64,000 nt of DNA from NCBI GenBank assembly GCA_903957365.1, contig CAJBPB010000034.1:1-64000 (forward strand), written 5' to 3'. How positions within the stretch are numbered: position 1 is the first letter of the stretch; each line of letters opens with the position of its first letter. Positions 55,301-62,301 of the stretch are shown here, in pieces. Both the position numbers and the translations under genes were made by a program. The notes beneath the pieces were generated by a model that worked only from the letters and a program-made list of their open reading frames with translations, was not told where the DNA came from and searched no databases. The DNA comes from an uncultured Bacteroidota bacterium (GTDB lineage: Bacteria; Bacteroidota; Bacteroidia; Bacteroidales; F082).

Positions 55301-56344
55301 TCAACTATACCGTCAGACAATGAAACAGATGTTGCATTGAATCAGGTTGTTTCAGCCACTTTTAGTGAACAAATGGATCCACTCACAATTACAAACGCAA
55401 CATTTACCTTATACAGTAGTGCAACTCCAATAACAGGACTGGTAACTTATTCAGGTTCAACAGCAAGTTTTACACCTTCAGCTGAACTCTTATCAGACAC
55501 TGAATATACAGCTACCATTACAACAGGAGCGATGAATCTCAACGGAATACCACTGGAAAATGATTATGTATGGGTTTTCACCACGCTAACCGTGATTCTG
55601 CCACCAGAAATTGATCTTGGTACAGCTGCTATGTTTGGTGCTTTTGGTGGAAATGCCGGAATAACCAATCAGGGTATAAATACTGTTATTAATGGAGCCA
55701 TTGCAACCACAGCTGCTTCAACTTTAATAACCGGATTCCATGATGGATTGACCGGCGATGTATATACCGAAACACCACTAAATGTTGGATTGGTTACCGA
55801 TGGAATATTTACAGCACCTCCTTTTCCCGGAACACCTGAATCTGAGGCAATAGCAACACAGGCATTGTTAGATGCGATTGATGCATATAATAGTATTTCT
55901 CCAGCATCCATGCCAGGTGGTATTGATCCGGGCGCCGGTGAATTAGGTGGATTAACGCTGGCACCAGGCATTTATATGTCGGCAAGCGGCACCTTTAACA
56001 TCTCAAATGGCCCTCTTACTTTAGATGCCCAGGGTGATCCAAATGCCACATGGGTATTCCAGACTGCAGCAGGACTTACAGTCGGTATAGCCGGTCCAAC
56101 AGGCGCACGTAGCGTTATATTGATCAATGGCGCTTTACCAAAGAATGTATTCTGGTATGTTGGCAGCGCCGCAACAATTAACGGAGCCGGTGGCGGTATC
56201 ATGGTTGGAACGATAATGTCAACTGCAGGAGTTACTTTCTCTACACCTGGTAATATGGTTCAGACAGTTTTGGATGGCAGAGCAATTTCTCTTGTTGCAT
56301 CAGTTACTATGGTAAACACAACCATTACTGTTCCAGCACCTTAA
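52358..56344 (+). CDS. Large lipoprotein with ten Ig-like repeats and a C-terminal ice-binding-like domain
   Basis: The 1328-residue protein has a lipoprotein signal (IFMAGC, cysteine near residue 26). Ten tandem Big_5-type Ig-like domains of about 104 residues follow (about 37-1077), each with PTVISTDPxNNATGVVL, ATFSxxMDPLTIT and NYVWTFTT. The last ~250 residues match the DUF3494 ice-binding fold: LGTAAMFGAFGGNAGITNQG, GFHDGLTGDVYT, LAPGIYMSASGTFNI and TWVFQTAAGLTVGIAG. Known DUF3494 proteins bind ice, but many bacterial members are uncharacterised surface proteins. The lipid anchor plus repeat stalk plus distal domain resembles an adhesin. A second gene (OmpA-type) follows after 70 nt, probably in the same transcript. 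Confidence 0.88.
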   Translation: MNTNRKRLWMTSIITTLLLVIFMAGCKKDDFEEIPGVCPLVISTNPANGATNVPFNQIITATFNEKMNPETITQSSFTLQGGLKTNVAGILTYNEETATLSFTPASPLAALTTYTGTVKTTVKDLRGNALQTNYIWTFSTGNILAPSVITTDPVNNATGVVLNKIVYATFSMEMDPLTITASTFTLKKGTTVVAGTVSYLGSTASFNPTSVLTSNTVYTATITNGAKNTGGVSLPANYVWTFTTGIILAPTVISTSPANLETGVLLNTNISATFSVPMDPLTITNATFTLKNGLTTIAGTVTHNGIIATFNPNADLLQNTVYTATITTGAKNMVGTPLANNYVWTFTTLSTATPSVISTDPLNNATDVVLDKNESATFNMPMDPLTITSSTFTLRNGLTPVTGVVSYSGSTAVFNPDAALLPNTLYTATITTGAKNLAGIALAANYVWSFTTLAVTPPTVILTDPLNNATNVVLNKVVNATFSMQMDPLTINGLTFSLKNGTIAVPGIVTNAGRMASFTPTGNLLPGTVYTATITTGVKNLAGTAMVNNYVWTFTTGIVVAPTVISTDPANNATGVVLNKNVAATFSVPMDPLTITTSTFTLFNGTTPVTGIVTYSGTTALFNPTNDLVSGTIYTATITNGVKNVAGTPMANNYVWSFTTLSVVPPTVISTDPTNLELGVILNKTIAATFSVQMDPLTITTSSFTLFNGTTQVPGIVLYSGSTATFNPANDLVSETVYTATITTLVKNVNGTPMANNYIWTFTTSAAIAPTVISTDPANNASGVVLDKIIAATFSVPMNPTTINDATFTLMNGTTPVTGSVVYSGTTATFLPAADLLSGTVYTATISNLVENTAGTQMLENYVWTFTTLTSIAPTVISTDPLNNASGVVLDKIIAATFSVPMDPLTITSTSFTLFNGTIPVTGIVSYSGTTAYFTTSADLLAGTEYTATITTAVENLNGVALENDYVWIFTTLILAPPTVISTIPSDNETDVALNQVVSATFSEQMDPLTITNATFTLYSSATPITGLVTYSGSTASFTPSAELLSDTEYTATITTGAMNLNGIPLENDYVWVFTTLTVILPPEIDLGTAAMFGAFGGNAGITNQGINTVINGAIATTAASTLITGFHDGLTGDVYTETPLNVGLVTDGIFTAPPFPGTPESEAIATQALLDAIDAYNSISPASMPGGIDPGAGELGGLTLAPGIYMSASGTFNISNGPLTLDAQGDPNATWVFQTAAGLTVGIAGPTGARSVILINGALPKNVFWYVGSAATINGAGGGIMVGTIMSTAGVTFSTPGNMVQTVLDGRAISLVASVTMVNTTITVPAP
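52466..55597 (+). repeat. Ten tandem 312-bp coding repeats
   Basis: The Ig-like domains are encoded by direct repeats of almost exactly 312 bp; for example the word ATGGATCC recurs at 52877 and 53189, 312 bp apart. Middle copies are more alike than the first and last, as expected if the array changes by recombination. Confidence 0.85.
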
Positions 56345-56414
56345 TCACATATTTAATGTCAAAACATGATCCCGTCAGTGGACAGGATGTATTTAAAGTA
56401 ATGAAATAAAAAAA

Positions 56415-58490
56415 ATGAAAATAATGAAATCATATGTAAAATTAAACGGGGGATCGCGCAAAGCGTGGTCCCTCCATTACCTGACAACCTTTAAAAGTGT
56501 GATCATCAGCACTATGATTCTTGCAGGATTACAAACCCCGCTTCTTGCGCAGGAAGTGAAGAACAAAGAAGTTCAGCTAACTGAAATTCAGTTCACAAAA
56601 CCAAGCTGGTGGTTTGGTGTTGCCGCAGGCGCGAACGTTAACTTCTATCAGGGATCAACACAGCAACTAAACGAATCGTTTGTTGTTCCCACAACTTTTC
56701 ATGACGGACAGGGAGTTGGCCTGTATCTGGCACCAACCGTAGAATTTTACCGTCCTGATTCAAGATGGGGAATTATTTTACAGGCTGGAATCGATGGTCG
56801 TAAAGGCACATTTGATCAGGTAATTACGCCATGTAATTGCCCTGCAGACTTATCGGCCAATATTATATATCTGACTTTTGAGCCAAGTTTGCGCTTTGCA
56901 CCATTTAAATCCAATTTCTATTTGTATGCTGGCCCACGTCTGGCCTACAATCTGGAAAGTTCATTTGCCTACCAGCAAGGAACCAACCCCGCTTATCCTG
57001 AACAGGAACCCAATCAGGAAGTGAAAGGTGATTTCAGTGATGTGAATCAAATGCTTCTTTCAATGCAGGTTGGAGCCGGATATGACATTCCTCTATCTGA
57101 AGAAACCAGTCAGTCGCAAGTAGTACTTTCTCCATTTGTTTCTTTCCAGCCATATTTTGGTCAGAATCCACGGTCATCAGAAACATGGAATGTAACCACT
57201 TTAAGAGCTGGGGTTACACTTAAACTCGGACGTGGGCATGCAGTTGCAGTTCCAATTGCTAAACCTGTTGAGATTGCTGTGATTGATCCGGAAGTTGAAT
57301 TTACCGTTTCCTCACCACGTAATACTCCTGCAGCACGTAAAGTAGTTGAAACATTTCCTATCCGTAACTATGTTTTCTTCGATGAAGGAAGTACAGAAAT
57401 TCCCGAAAGATATGTTCTGCTTAAAAAAGATCAGGTAAAAGACTTCAAAGAAGATCAGCTTGAATCGAATAAATCAATAAATTTATCAGGCCGGTCTGAC
57501 CGTCAGATGATTGTCTATTATAATATCTTAAATATTTTAGGCGATCGTATGCAAAAGAATCCTGAAACTACTGTTAAACTGGTAGGTTCATCAGAAAAAG
57601 GTGCCAAAGACGGCAAGAAAATGGCTGAATCAGTAAAAGAATATCTGGTAAATGTATTTGATATTAAATCCTCAAGAATTACAATTGAAGGCCGGAATAA
57701 ACCAAAAATTCCTTCAGAACAACCAGGTGGCACTAACGAACTTGTTTTGCTTCGCGAAGGTGATCGCAGGGTTTCGATTGAAAGTGATTCCCCAAAATTG
57801 CTGATGGAGTTCCAGAATGGACCATACGCTTCTTTGAAACCTGTTGAAATTGTTACTGTTCAGGAAGCACCAGTTGAAAGCTATGTTAGCTTTGATGCAG
57901 CAGGAGCTGATGAAGCCTTCAAAACATGGTCACTCGAGATTACAGATGAAGCCGGTCATGTTCAATATTTTGGGCCATATACGGAAGAGAAAGTCAGTAT
58001 TCCAGGCGCATCCATCTTAGGATCGCGTGCCGAAGGTGATTACAAAATAACCATGATTGGACAAACAATCAGTGGTAAAACTGTAAGAAAAGAAACGACA
58101 ACACATCTTGTGTTATGGAAACCAGCTGAAAAAGAAGAAGGCTTGCGTTTCAGCATCCTTTATGAGTTCGACGAATCGAAAGCAATACCGATGTATGAAA
58201 AATACCTGACTGATGTAGTTGTTCCAAAAATACCACAAGGTGGAACGGTAATCATACACGGTCATACCGACATTATTGGTGAGGAAGTTTATAACCAGAA
58301 GTTGTCAGTTGACAGAGCAAATGATGTGAAACGGATTATTGAAAACGGTCTGGCTAAAATGGACAGAAATGATGTGAAATTTGAGGTATTCGGTTATGGC
58401 GAAAATCCTGACTTATCTCTATTCGAAAACAAATATCCCGAGGAACGCTTTTATAACCGTACCGTTATAATTGATATAATACCAAAGTAA
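56415..58490 (+). CDS. Exported protein with barrel-like domain and two OmpA-like domains
   Basis: The 691-residue protein has a long signal region (hydrophobic stretch near 28-45, ending LLAQ). An outer-membrane-barrel-like part follows (about 55-285). Then comes a first OmpA-like domain (about 312-460: FDEGSTEIPERYVLL, NPETTVKLVGSSEKGAKDGKKMAESVKEYL) whose peptidoglycan-binding pattern is degenerate. A beta-sandwich spacer precedes a second, better conserved OmpA domain (about 575-691: FDESKAIPMYEKYL, IIHGHTDIIGEEVYNQKLS). Two OmpA-type domains in one protein is unusual. It follows the repeat lipoprotein gene by 70 nt without a promoter of the shared type, so the two are probably co-transcribed. 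Start at 56415 or 56424. Confidence 0.82.
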   Translation: MKIMKSYVKLNGGSRKAWSLHYLTTFKSVIISTMILAGLQTPLLAQEVKNKEVQLTEIQFTKPSWWFGVAAGANVNFYQGSTQQLNESFVVPTTFHDGQGVGLYLAPTVEFYRPDSRWGIILQAGIDGRKGTFDQVITPCNCPADLSANIIYLTFEPSLRFAPFKSNFYLYAGPRLAYNLESSFAYQQGTNPAYPEQEPNQEVKGDFSDVNQMLLSMQVGAGYDIPLSEETSQSQVVLSPFVSFQPYFGQNPRSSETWNVTTLRAGVTLKLGRGHAVAVPIAKPVEIAVIDPEVEFTVSSPRNTPAARKVVETFPIRNYVFFDEGSTEIPERYVLLKKDQVKDFKEDQLESNKSINLSGRSDRQMIVYYNILNILGDRMQKNPETTVKLVGSSEKGAKDGKKMAESVKEYLVNVFDIKSSRITIEGRNKPKIPSEQPGGTNELVLLREGDRRVSIESDSPKLLMEFQNGPYASLKPVEIVTVQEAPVESYVSFDAAGADEAFKTWSLEITDEAGHVQYFGPYTEEKVSIPGASILGSRAEGDYKITMIGQTISGKTVRKETTTHLVLWKPAEKEEGLRFSILYEFDESKAIPMYEKYLTDVVVPKIPQGGTVIIHGHTDIIGEEVYNQKLSVDRANDVKRIIENGLAKMDRNDVKFEVFGYGENPDLSLFENKYPEERFYNRTVIIDIIPK

Positions 58491-58523
58491 AATATTGAAT
58501 GTCTAATAATTGCATGCATTTTT

Positions 58524-58561
58524 AAAAGGTTGTCCGGATTCATTCCGGACAACCTTTTTTT
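58524..58561 (+). terminator. Rho-independent terminator after the two-OmpA-domain gene
   Basis: A 15-bp stem (AAAAGGTTGTCCGGA and its exact complement), a 5-nt loop and a T run, 33 nt after the stop. Confidence 0.9.
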
Positions 58562-58588
58562 ATTTTCCCAAACTGAAAAACAGGGATG

Positions 58589-58653
58589 TGTGAATGATGT
58601 AAGTCTTTTGATGAATTGTGTAATGCATTGTGGTAGCTAAGGGAGCACCTTTG
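58589..58653 (+). promoter_or_regulatory. Composite promoter module, copy 4
   Basis: TGTGAATGATGTAA (58589-58602), 13 nt, TTGTGTAA (58616-58623), 22 nt, CACCTTTG (58646-58653), 34 nt before the ATG at 58688. Confidence 0.85.
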
Positions 58654-58687
58654 CAGCGTGAATAATATCTCACTTAATACTTGAATT

Positions 58688-59218
58688 ATGAAAACTTTAA
58701 AATTATTTGTTTTCGCGATGGCGCTGGTTCTGGCTGGCACATTACATGCCCAGGTTTCGGTAAATATAAATATTGGAAGCCCACCACAATGGGGTCCGGT
58801 TGGATACCCTGAGGTGCAATATTACTACCTGCCCGATGTGGAAGCATATTATGATATTCCTTCATCTATGTTTGTCTATCTGGATAATGGAGTTTGGATC
58901 AGGAGATCTTATCTGCCACGTCAATACAGGAATTACGATTTATACCACGGTTATAAGGTAGTTCTCACTGATTATCATGGCAATGACCCTTACCGGCATT
59001 ATAAATCGCATAAAATGAAATATGCGAAAGGTTATCGTGGCCATGAGCAAAAAAATATTGGTCCGCGACCAGAAAACCATGATCGCAATCACAACTCCCA
59101 AACTGATCATAGATCGTACAATAAACCCAATAATCAAAATCACCAAAGTGACAGGCACGATAACGATCAAAATAAAAAGAATAGTCATGATAAGAATAAG
59201 AAAAACAAGAAGAAATAA
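58688..59218 (+). CDS. Exported protein with a highly charged His/Asn/Lys-rich tail
   Basis: The 176-residue protein is not recognised. It has a signal peptide (MKTLKLFVFAMALVLAG, ending HAQ) and a compact first half with aromatic-rich segments (YPEVQYYYLPDVEAYYDI, VWIRRSYLPRQYRNY). From about residue 95 a hydrophilic tail rich in His, Asn, Asp and Lys ends in a run of lysines. Similar small envelope proteins occur in Bacteroidetes without a known role; the tail could bind metal or a negatively charged polymer. A barrel-like protein gene follows after 68 nt, probably in the same transcript. Confidence 0.72.
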   Translation: MKTLKLFVFAMALVLAGTLHAQVSVNINIGSPPQWGPVGYPEVQYYYLPDVEAYYDIPSSMFVYLDNGVWIRRSYLPRQYRNYDLYHGYKVVLTDYHGNDPYRHYKSHKMKYAKGYRGHEQKNIGPRPENHDRNHNSQTDHRSYNKPNNQNHQSDRHDNDQNKKNSHDKNKKNKKK

Positions 59219-59286
59219 ACACTATTCAAAATCACTTTGCATAAAAATACATCCAATAACTTATTAACATAATTAAAATCATACAA

Positions 59287-59811
59287 ATGAAAACTATTAA
59301 AATGACGCTTCTGCTGGCTTTTCTGACCATCGGATCAATCTCTTTCGCGCAATCAGAAAGTCACGGACACACTTTGAACTTAGGACTTGGAATCGGCGGT
59401 TATGCAGGTTATTATCATTATACAGGAACCTCGATGCCGGTTTTTAATGTCAATTATGAGTTTGATGTCGCCAAAAACTTTACACTGGCTCCATTCATCA
59501 CTTTCTTTACCTATCAGGCAGACCATTATCGTGAAAACGTAATTCCAATTGGTGTGAAAGGAAGTTACTATTTCGACCAGATTGTTGAAGCCGGATCACA
59601 TTGGGATTTTTATCTCGCCGGATCACTCGGATTCGCATTGGTGAATTCAACCTGGGACAACGATTATTATGGTGACCGGGACTATTATATTCACCCAAAT
59701 CCGGTATTCCTTGATTTACATATCGGAACAGAATATAAATTTAACAATCATATCGGAATGTTCCTTGATTTGTCAACCGGTGTTTCGACAATCGGACTTG
59801 CCATACATTAA
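59287..59811 (+). CDS. Small outer-membrane beta-barrel protein
   Basis: The 174-residue protein has a signal peptide (MKTIKMTLLLAFLTIGS, ending SFAQ). It then has alternating-residue strands consistent with an eight-stranded OmpX/OmpW-like barrel: HTLNLGLGIGGYAGYYHY, MPVFNVNYEFDVAKNFTLAPFITFF, IPIGVKGSYYF, WDFYLAGSLGFAL and HIGTEYKFNNHIGMFLDLSTGVSTIGLAI. No enzymatic motif is seen. It follows the His-rich-tail gene and ends at a clear terminator, so the two form one short unit under the shared promoter. Confidence 0.78.
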   Translation: MKTIKMTLLLAFLTIGSISFAQSESHGHTLNLGLGIGGYAGYYHYTGTSMPVFNVNYEFDVAKNFTLAPFITFFTYQADHYRENVIPIGVKGSYYFDQIVEAGSHWDFYLAGSLGFALVNSTWDNDYYGDRDYYIHPNPVFLDLHIGTEYKFNNHIGMFLDLSTGVSTIGLAIH

Positions 59812-59870
59812 TATGAAAGCATTCTTTATCGAAAATCTGTAAGGGCATATTATTCGTAATCTATACAACT

Positions 59871-59905
59871 GTGCCAGATTCCTATTTCAGAATCTGGCAC
59901 TTTTT
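59871..59905 (+). terminator. Rho-independent terminator after the barrel gene
   Basis: An 11-bp stem GTGCCAGATTC/GAATCTGGCAC with an 8-nt loop and five T, about 60 nt after the stop. Confidence 0.88.
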
Positions 59906-59963
59906 CATTTAAATAATTATTGAATTTCAATAGTTTACGAGAATTAAATGAAACAGGAATAAG

Positions 59964-60028
59964 TGTGAATGATGTAATTCATTGGGAAAATTGTGTAACA
60001 CATTCCGGAGCGAAAGAACCCACCTTTG
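59964..60028 (+). promoter_or_regulatory. Composite promoter module, copy 5 (CsbD-led cluster)
   Basis: TGTGAATGATGTAA (59964-59977), 13 nt, TTGTGTAA (59991-59998), 22 nt, CACCTTTG (60021-60028). It places transcription after 60033, so CsbD begins at 60066. Confidence 0.85.
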
Positions 60029-60065
60029 TTGAGTGAAAATTTATTCACAACTAAATATTAAAACC

Positions 60066-60251
60066 ATGAATTCTAAAGAATTAAAAGGTAACTGGACAGA
60101 GCTGAAAGGCAAATTAAAAATGAAATATGCAGTCTTAACTGACAATGATCTCATGTTTGAAGAAGCAAAAAAAGAAGAAATGTATGGACGTATCCAGGTC
60201 AAGCTGGGCAAAACCAAAGAAGAACTTCTCAAAATAATTGAGTCCATTTAA
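60066..60251 (+). CDS. CsbD-family stress protein
   Basis: The 61-residue protein matches the CsbD family: MNSKELKGNWTELKGKLKMK, then a helical, charged tail (GRIQVKLGKTKEELLKII). CsbD proteins accumulate under general stress in many bacteria (sigma-B control in Bacillus), but their biochemical role is unknown. The frame is open from 60033, but the promoter's -7 element ends 5 nt before that, so the ATG at 60066 is the start. It is the first gene of a plus-strand cluster of small stress-type proteins. Confidence 0.88.
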   Translation: MNSKELKGNWTELKGKLKMKYAVLTDNDLMFEEAKKEEMYGRIQVKLGKTKEELLKIIESI

Positions 60252-60339
60252 CACAATCAATTTTGGCAGGCTGGATTTGAAAGCCAGGCCACAATTGCTT
60301 GAAATACTGAGTTTATTTCAAACTTTTAAAACAAACAAA

Positions 60340-60801
60340 ATGAAAAAATTAATCTTCACAATCGCGTTGTCAACCACTTTGGCAGTCATCACGATGACCA
60401 GTTGTCAATCGTCAGCAAAAAAAGTTGAAAGAGCCGAAGACAAGGTCCTGGACGCAAAAGTGGCTGTTGTAGAAGCACAGATCGATTTGATTGCTGCCCG
60501 ACATGATTCTATTACTGAATACCAGAAATTCAAGAATGAATCGGATGCCCGCATCACAGCATACGACAAAAGTATTGCAGAATACAGAGTAAAAATGGCG
60601 AATGAAAGAGCCGAAAACAGAGCCGTTTATGAAAAAATGGTACTCGATTTAGAAAAGAAAAACCAGGATCTGAAAGTGAAACTTGCAGAATATAAAGACG
60701 ATGGAAAAACAGATTGGGAAAAATTCAAAACAGAGTTTAATCATGATATGGATGAACTTGGAAATTCATTTAAAGATTTCAATGTCAAAAATATAAAATA
60801 G
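60340..60801 (+). CDS. Small lipoprotein with a long coiled coil
   Basis: The 153-residue protein has a lipoprotein signal (TMTSC, cysteine near residue 22). An almost entirely helical, charged body (about 27-140) follows, with heptad-like spacing (VERAEDKVLDAKVAVVEAQ, RVKMANERAENRAVYEKMV). No catalytic motif is visible. It may tether the outer membrane or bind peptidoglycan, but this is a guess from shape. The frame extends to 60238, but the ATG at 60340 gives a standard lipoprotein signal. It is the second gene of the CsbD cluster, 88 nt after CsbD. Confidence 0.78.
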   Translation: MKKLIFTIALSTTLAVITMTSCQSSAKKVERAEDKVLDAKVAVVEAQIDLIAARHDSITEYQKFKNESDARITAYDKSIAEYRVKMANERAENRAVYEKMVLDLEKKNQDLKVKLAEYKDDGKTDWEKFKTEFNHDMDELGNSFKDFNVKNIK

Positions 60802-60879
60802 ACAGAGATCTATTAATCAATAATACACAAAAATTGTCATCACAATTTAAACATTTATAAATCACTAAAAATTAAAATC

Positions 60880-61035
60880 ATGGGAAGTCTATTGTATCTC
60901 ATCGCAGTTATTCTTGTCATCGCCTGGGCAGTCGGATTTTTTGCCTACAGTGCCGGTGGAATCATTCACATTCTCCTTATTATCGCATTAATTGCTGTCA
61001 TTTTAAGGATAATTCAGGGACGTAGAATTCTTTGA
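60880..61035 (+). CDS. Small two-helix membrane protein (DUF5670 / lmo0937 family)
   Basis: A 51-residue frame, starting ATG at 60880, with two hydrophobic helices (LLYLIAVILVIAWAVGFFAY and IIHILLIIALIAVILRII) joined by a SAGG turn and ending in a basic tail (RRIL). This matches the lmo0937/DUF5670 membrane proteins found beside CsbD and YtxH genes in stress clusters. The function is unknown. It is 78 nt after the coiled-coil lipoprotein gene and 34 nt before the YtxH gene. Confidence 0.85.
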   Translation: MGSLLYLIAVILVIAWAVGFFAYSAGGIIHILLIIALIAVILRIIQGRRIL

Positions 61036-61069
61036 AATCACTAAATCATTTATAAAAAAAAATAAAATC

Positions 61070-61324
61070 ATGAGTACAGGTAAAGTATTATTAGGCGTAT
61101 TGGGTGGAGTGGCTGCCGGCGCATTATTGGGTGTATTAATGGCCCCTGCAAAAGGAAAAGACACCAGAGCCAAAATTTCGAAAAAAGGAAAAGATGGTGC
61201 TGATTCGCTCAAAACATCAGTAAATGAGTTTCTTAACACTATTTCAGAAAAATTTGAAGAGGTTAAAGGAGAAGTCACAGAATTTGCTGAAAAAGCAAAA
61301 ACCAGGGCCGAAGAATTGAAATAA
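61070..61324 (+). CDS. YtxH-family protein
   Basis: The 84-residue protein has an N-terminal glycine-rich membrane helix (about 4-25: GKVLLGVLGGVAAGALLGVLMAP). A charged amphipathic helix (about 30-84) with K/E repeats follows, the YtxH-like layout. Such proteins are general-stress induced in other bacteria and their role is unknown. It belongs to the CsbD-led cluster and is followed by a 194-nt gap containing a long hairpin. Confidence 0.87.
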   Translation: MSTGKVLLGVLGGVAAGALLGVLMAPAKGKDTRAKISKKGKDGADSLKTSVNEFLNTISEKFEEVKGEVTEFAEKAKTRAEELK

Positions 61325-61368
61325 GAGCGAACCTTTATAAAATAAGTTGAAATATTCAATCAGAGATG

Positions 61369-61464
61369 ATTGCCACAGATTCAAAACTACTCCGAAAAGC
61401 GAATTACACTTTTCAGTCCAGATAAATCCGGAAAGTAAAACTTTGAATCTGTGGTAATTTTTTT
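61369..61464 (+). terminator. Long-stem hairpin with T run, terminator or structured RNA
   Basis: A 17-bp stem (61369-61385 with 61442-61458, one G-U pair) encloses a 56-nt loop with its own GAAAAG/CTTTTC helix. Eight T follow the stem. It could end the CsbD-YtxH message, attenuate the downstream genes, or be a small RNA. The loop is much longer than in the other terminators here. Confidence 0.55.
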
Positions 61465-61518
61465 GACCTGTTAAAAGGTCTGCTTCAATTGTCAGAATCA
61501 TTATAAAAATATCACGTC

Positions 61519-61860
61519 ATGGAAGAAAATTTGAAACAGATTGAAATGCTGTTTATGAAAGCGACTGAATACGGTAAAATTAGTCTCGAACTTGCAAAAC
61601 TTAAGGCTTTGGATAAAACTTCTAATGTCGTCTCTTCCGTTTTTCCGCTGGCTATTGTATCTGTTCTGCTGCTATCGTTCCTGTTTTTTGTAAACCTGGG
61701 TATTGCTTTGTGGCTTGGCGATCTGTTGCACAATATATATTATGGATTCTTTATTGCCGGAGGATTCTATGGCCTGATCGGACTGGTTTTTTACTTCACA
61801 ATGTATAAAAGAACCAAAACTTTTTTCTATAACTATATCATCCGACTGATACAAAAATAA
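61519..61860 (+). CDS. Phage-holin-III-like membrane protein (YqjE family)
   Basis: The 113-residue protein has a helical N-terminus (about 1-38), two membrane helices (about 40-66 and 72-96) and a basic C-terminal end. This is the pattern of the YqjE/holin superfamily III proteins that accompany stress genes in non-phage contexts. No lysis gene or phage gene is nearby, so a holin role is unlikely. It is followed after 5 nt by another gene of the cluster. Confidence 0.78.
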   Translation: MEENLKQIEMLFMKATEYGKISLELAKLKALDKTSNVVSSVFPLAIVSVLLLSFLFFVNLGIALWLGDLLHNIYYGFFIAGGFYGLIGLVFYFTMYKRTKTFFYNYIIRLIQK

Positions 61861-61865
61861 ACCCA

Positions 61866-62294
61866 ATGGAAAACCTGCTTCCTTCTGTCAAACTTAAAAA
61901 TGAAATTAATCGTCTTGAAGATGAATTACTCATCAAAGGACAACTTCTGAAAGAGCAATTCAAACAAACGTATCTTGTTTTCAAGCCCGCGAGCCTGATT
62001 AAAAACACCCTGAAGGATATCACTTCATCACCTTATCTGATTGAAAACATTCTGGTTTCCATTTTAGGATTAGCTTCCGGTTATGTTACCAGAAAAATTA
62101 TTACTGGTGCATCGAACAATATCTTCAGGAAACTCATTGGCTCGCTTGTGCAATTTGGAGTCACAAACATTGTAGCACAACATCCTGAATCTGTAACCTC
62201 ATTAGGTCAGTCAATCTTTCAAAGAATTAAGAACAAAAAGGAAAAGAGATTAATTCTTACTGAAACTGTTTCTCCACAAAAACTATTAAGCTGA
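61866..62294 (+). CDS. Hypothetical protein with a membrane-associated central segment
   Basis: The 142-residue protein is not recognised. It begins with a helical charged part (about 1-45: LKNEINRLEDELLIKGQLLK). A moderately hydrophobic stretch (about 56-80: SPYLIENILVSILGLASGY) and a second one near residues 90-112 follow, then a basic tail. Gene order after a YqjE-like protein recalls the YqjD/YqjE/YqjK trio of enterobacteria. The sequence itself gives no firm family. It is 5 nt after the holin-like gene and 7 nt before the AI-2E-family gene. Confidence 0.7.
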   Translation: MENLLPSVKLKNEINRLEDELLIKGQLLKEQFKQTYLVFKPASLIKNTLKDITSSPYLIENILVSILGLASGYVTRKIITGASNNIFRKLIGSLVQFGVTNIVAQHPESVTSLGQSIFQRIKNKKEKRLILTETVSPQKLLS

Positions 62295-62301
62295 TCAGAA
62301 A

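Noticed and set aside
52466-55597. Regular direct repeats considered as a CRISPR-like or satellite array
   Set aside because: The period equals one protein domain, the frame is continuous and the differences keep the protein pattern.
61519-61860. Holin-like gene as a prophage remnant
   Set aside because: No lysin, structural or integrase gene is present; the neighbours are stress genes.
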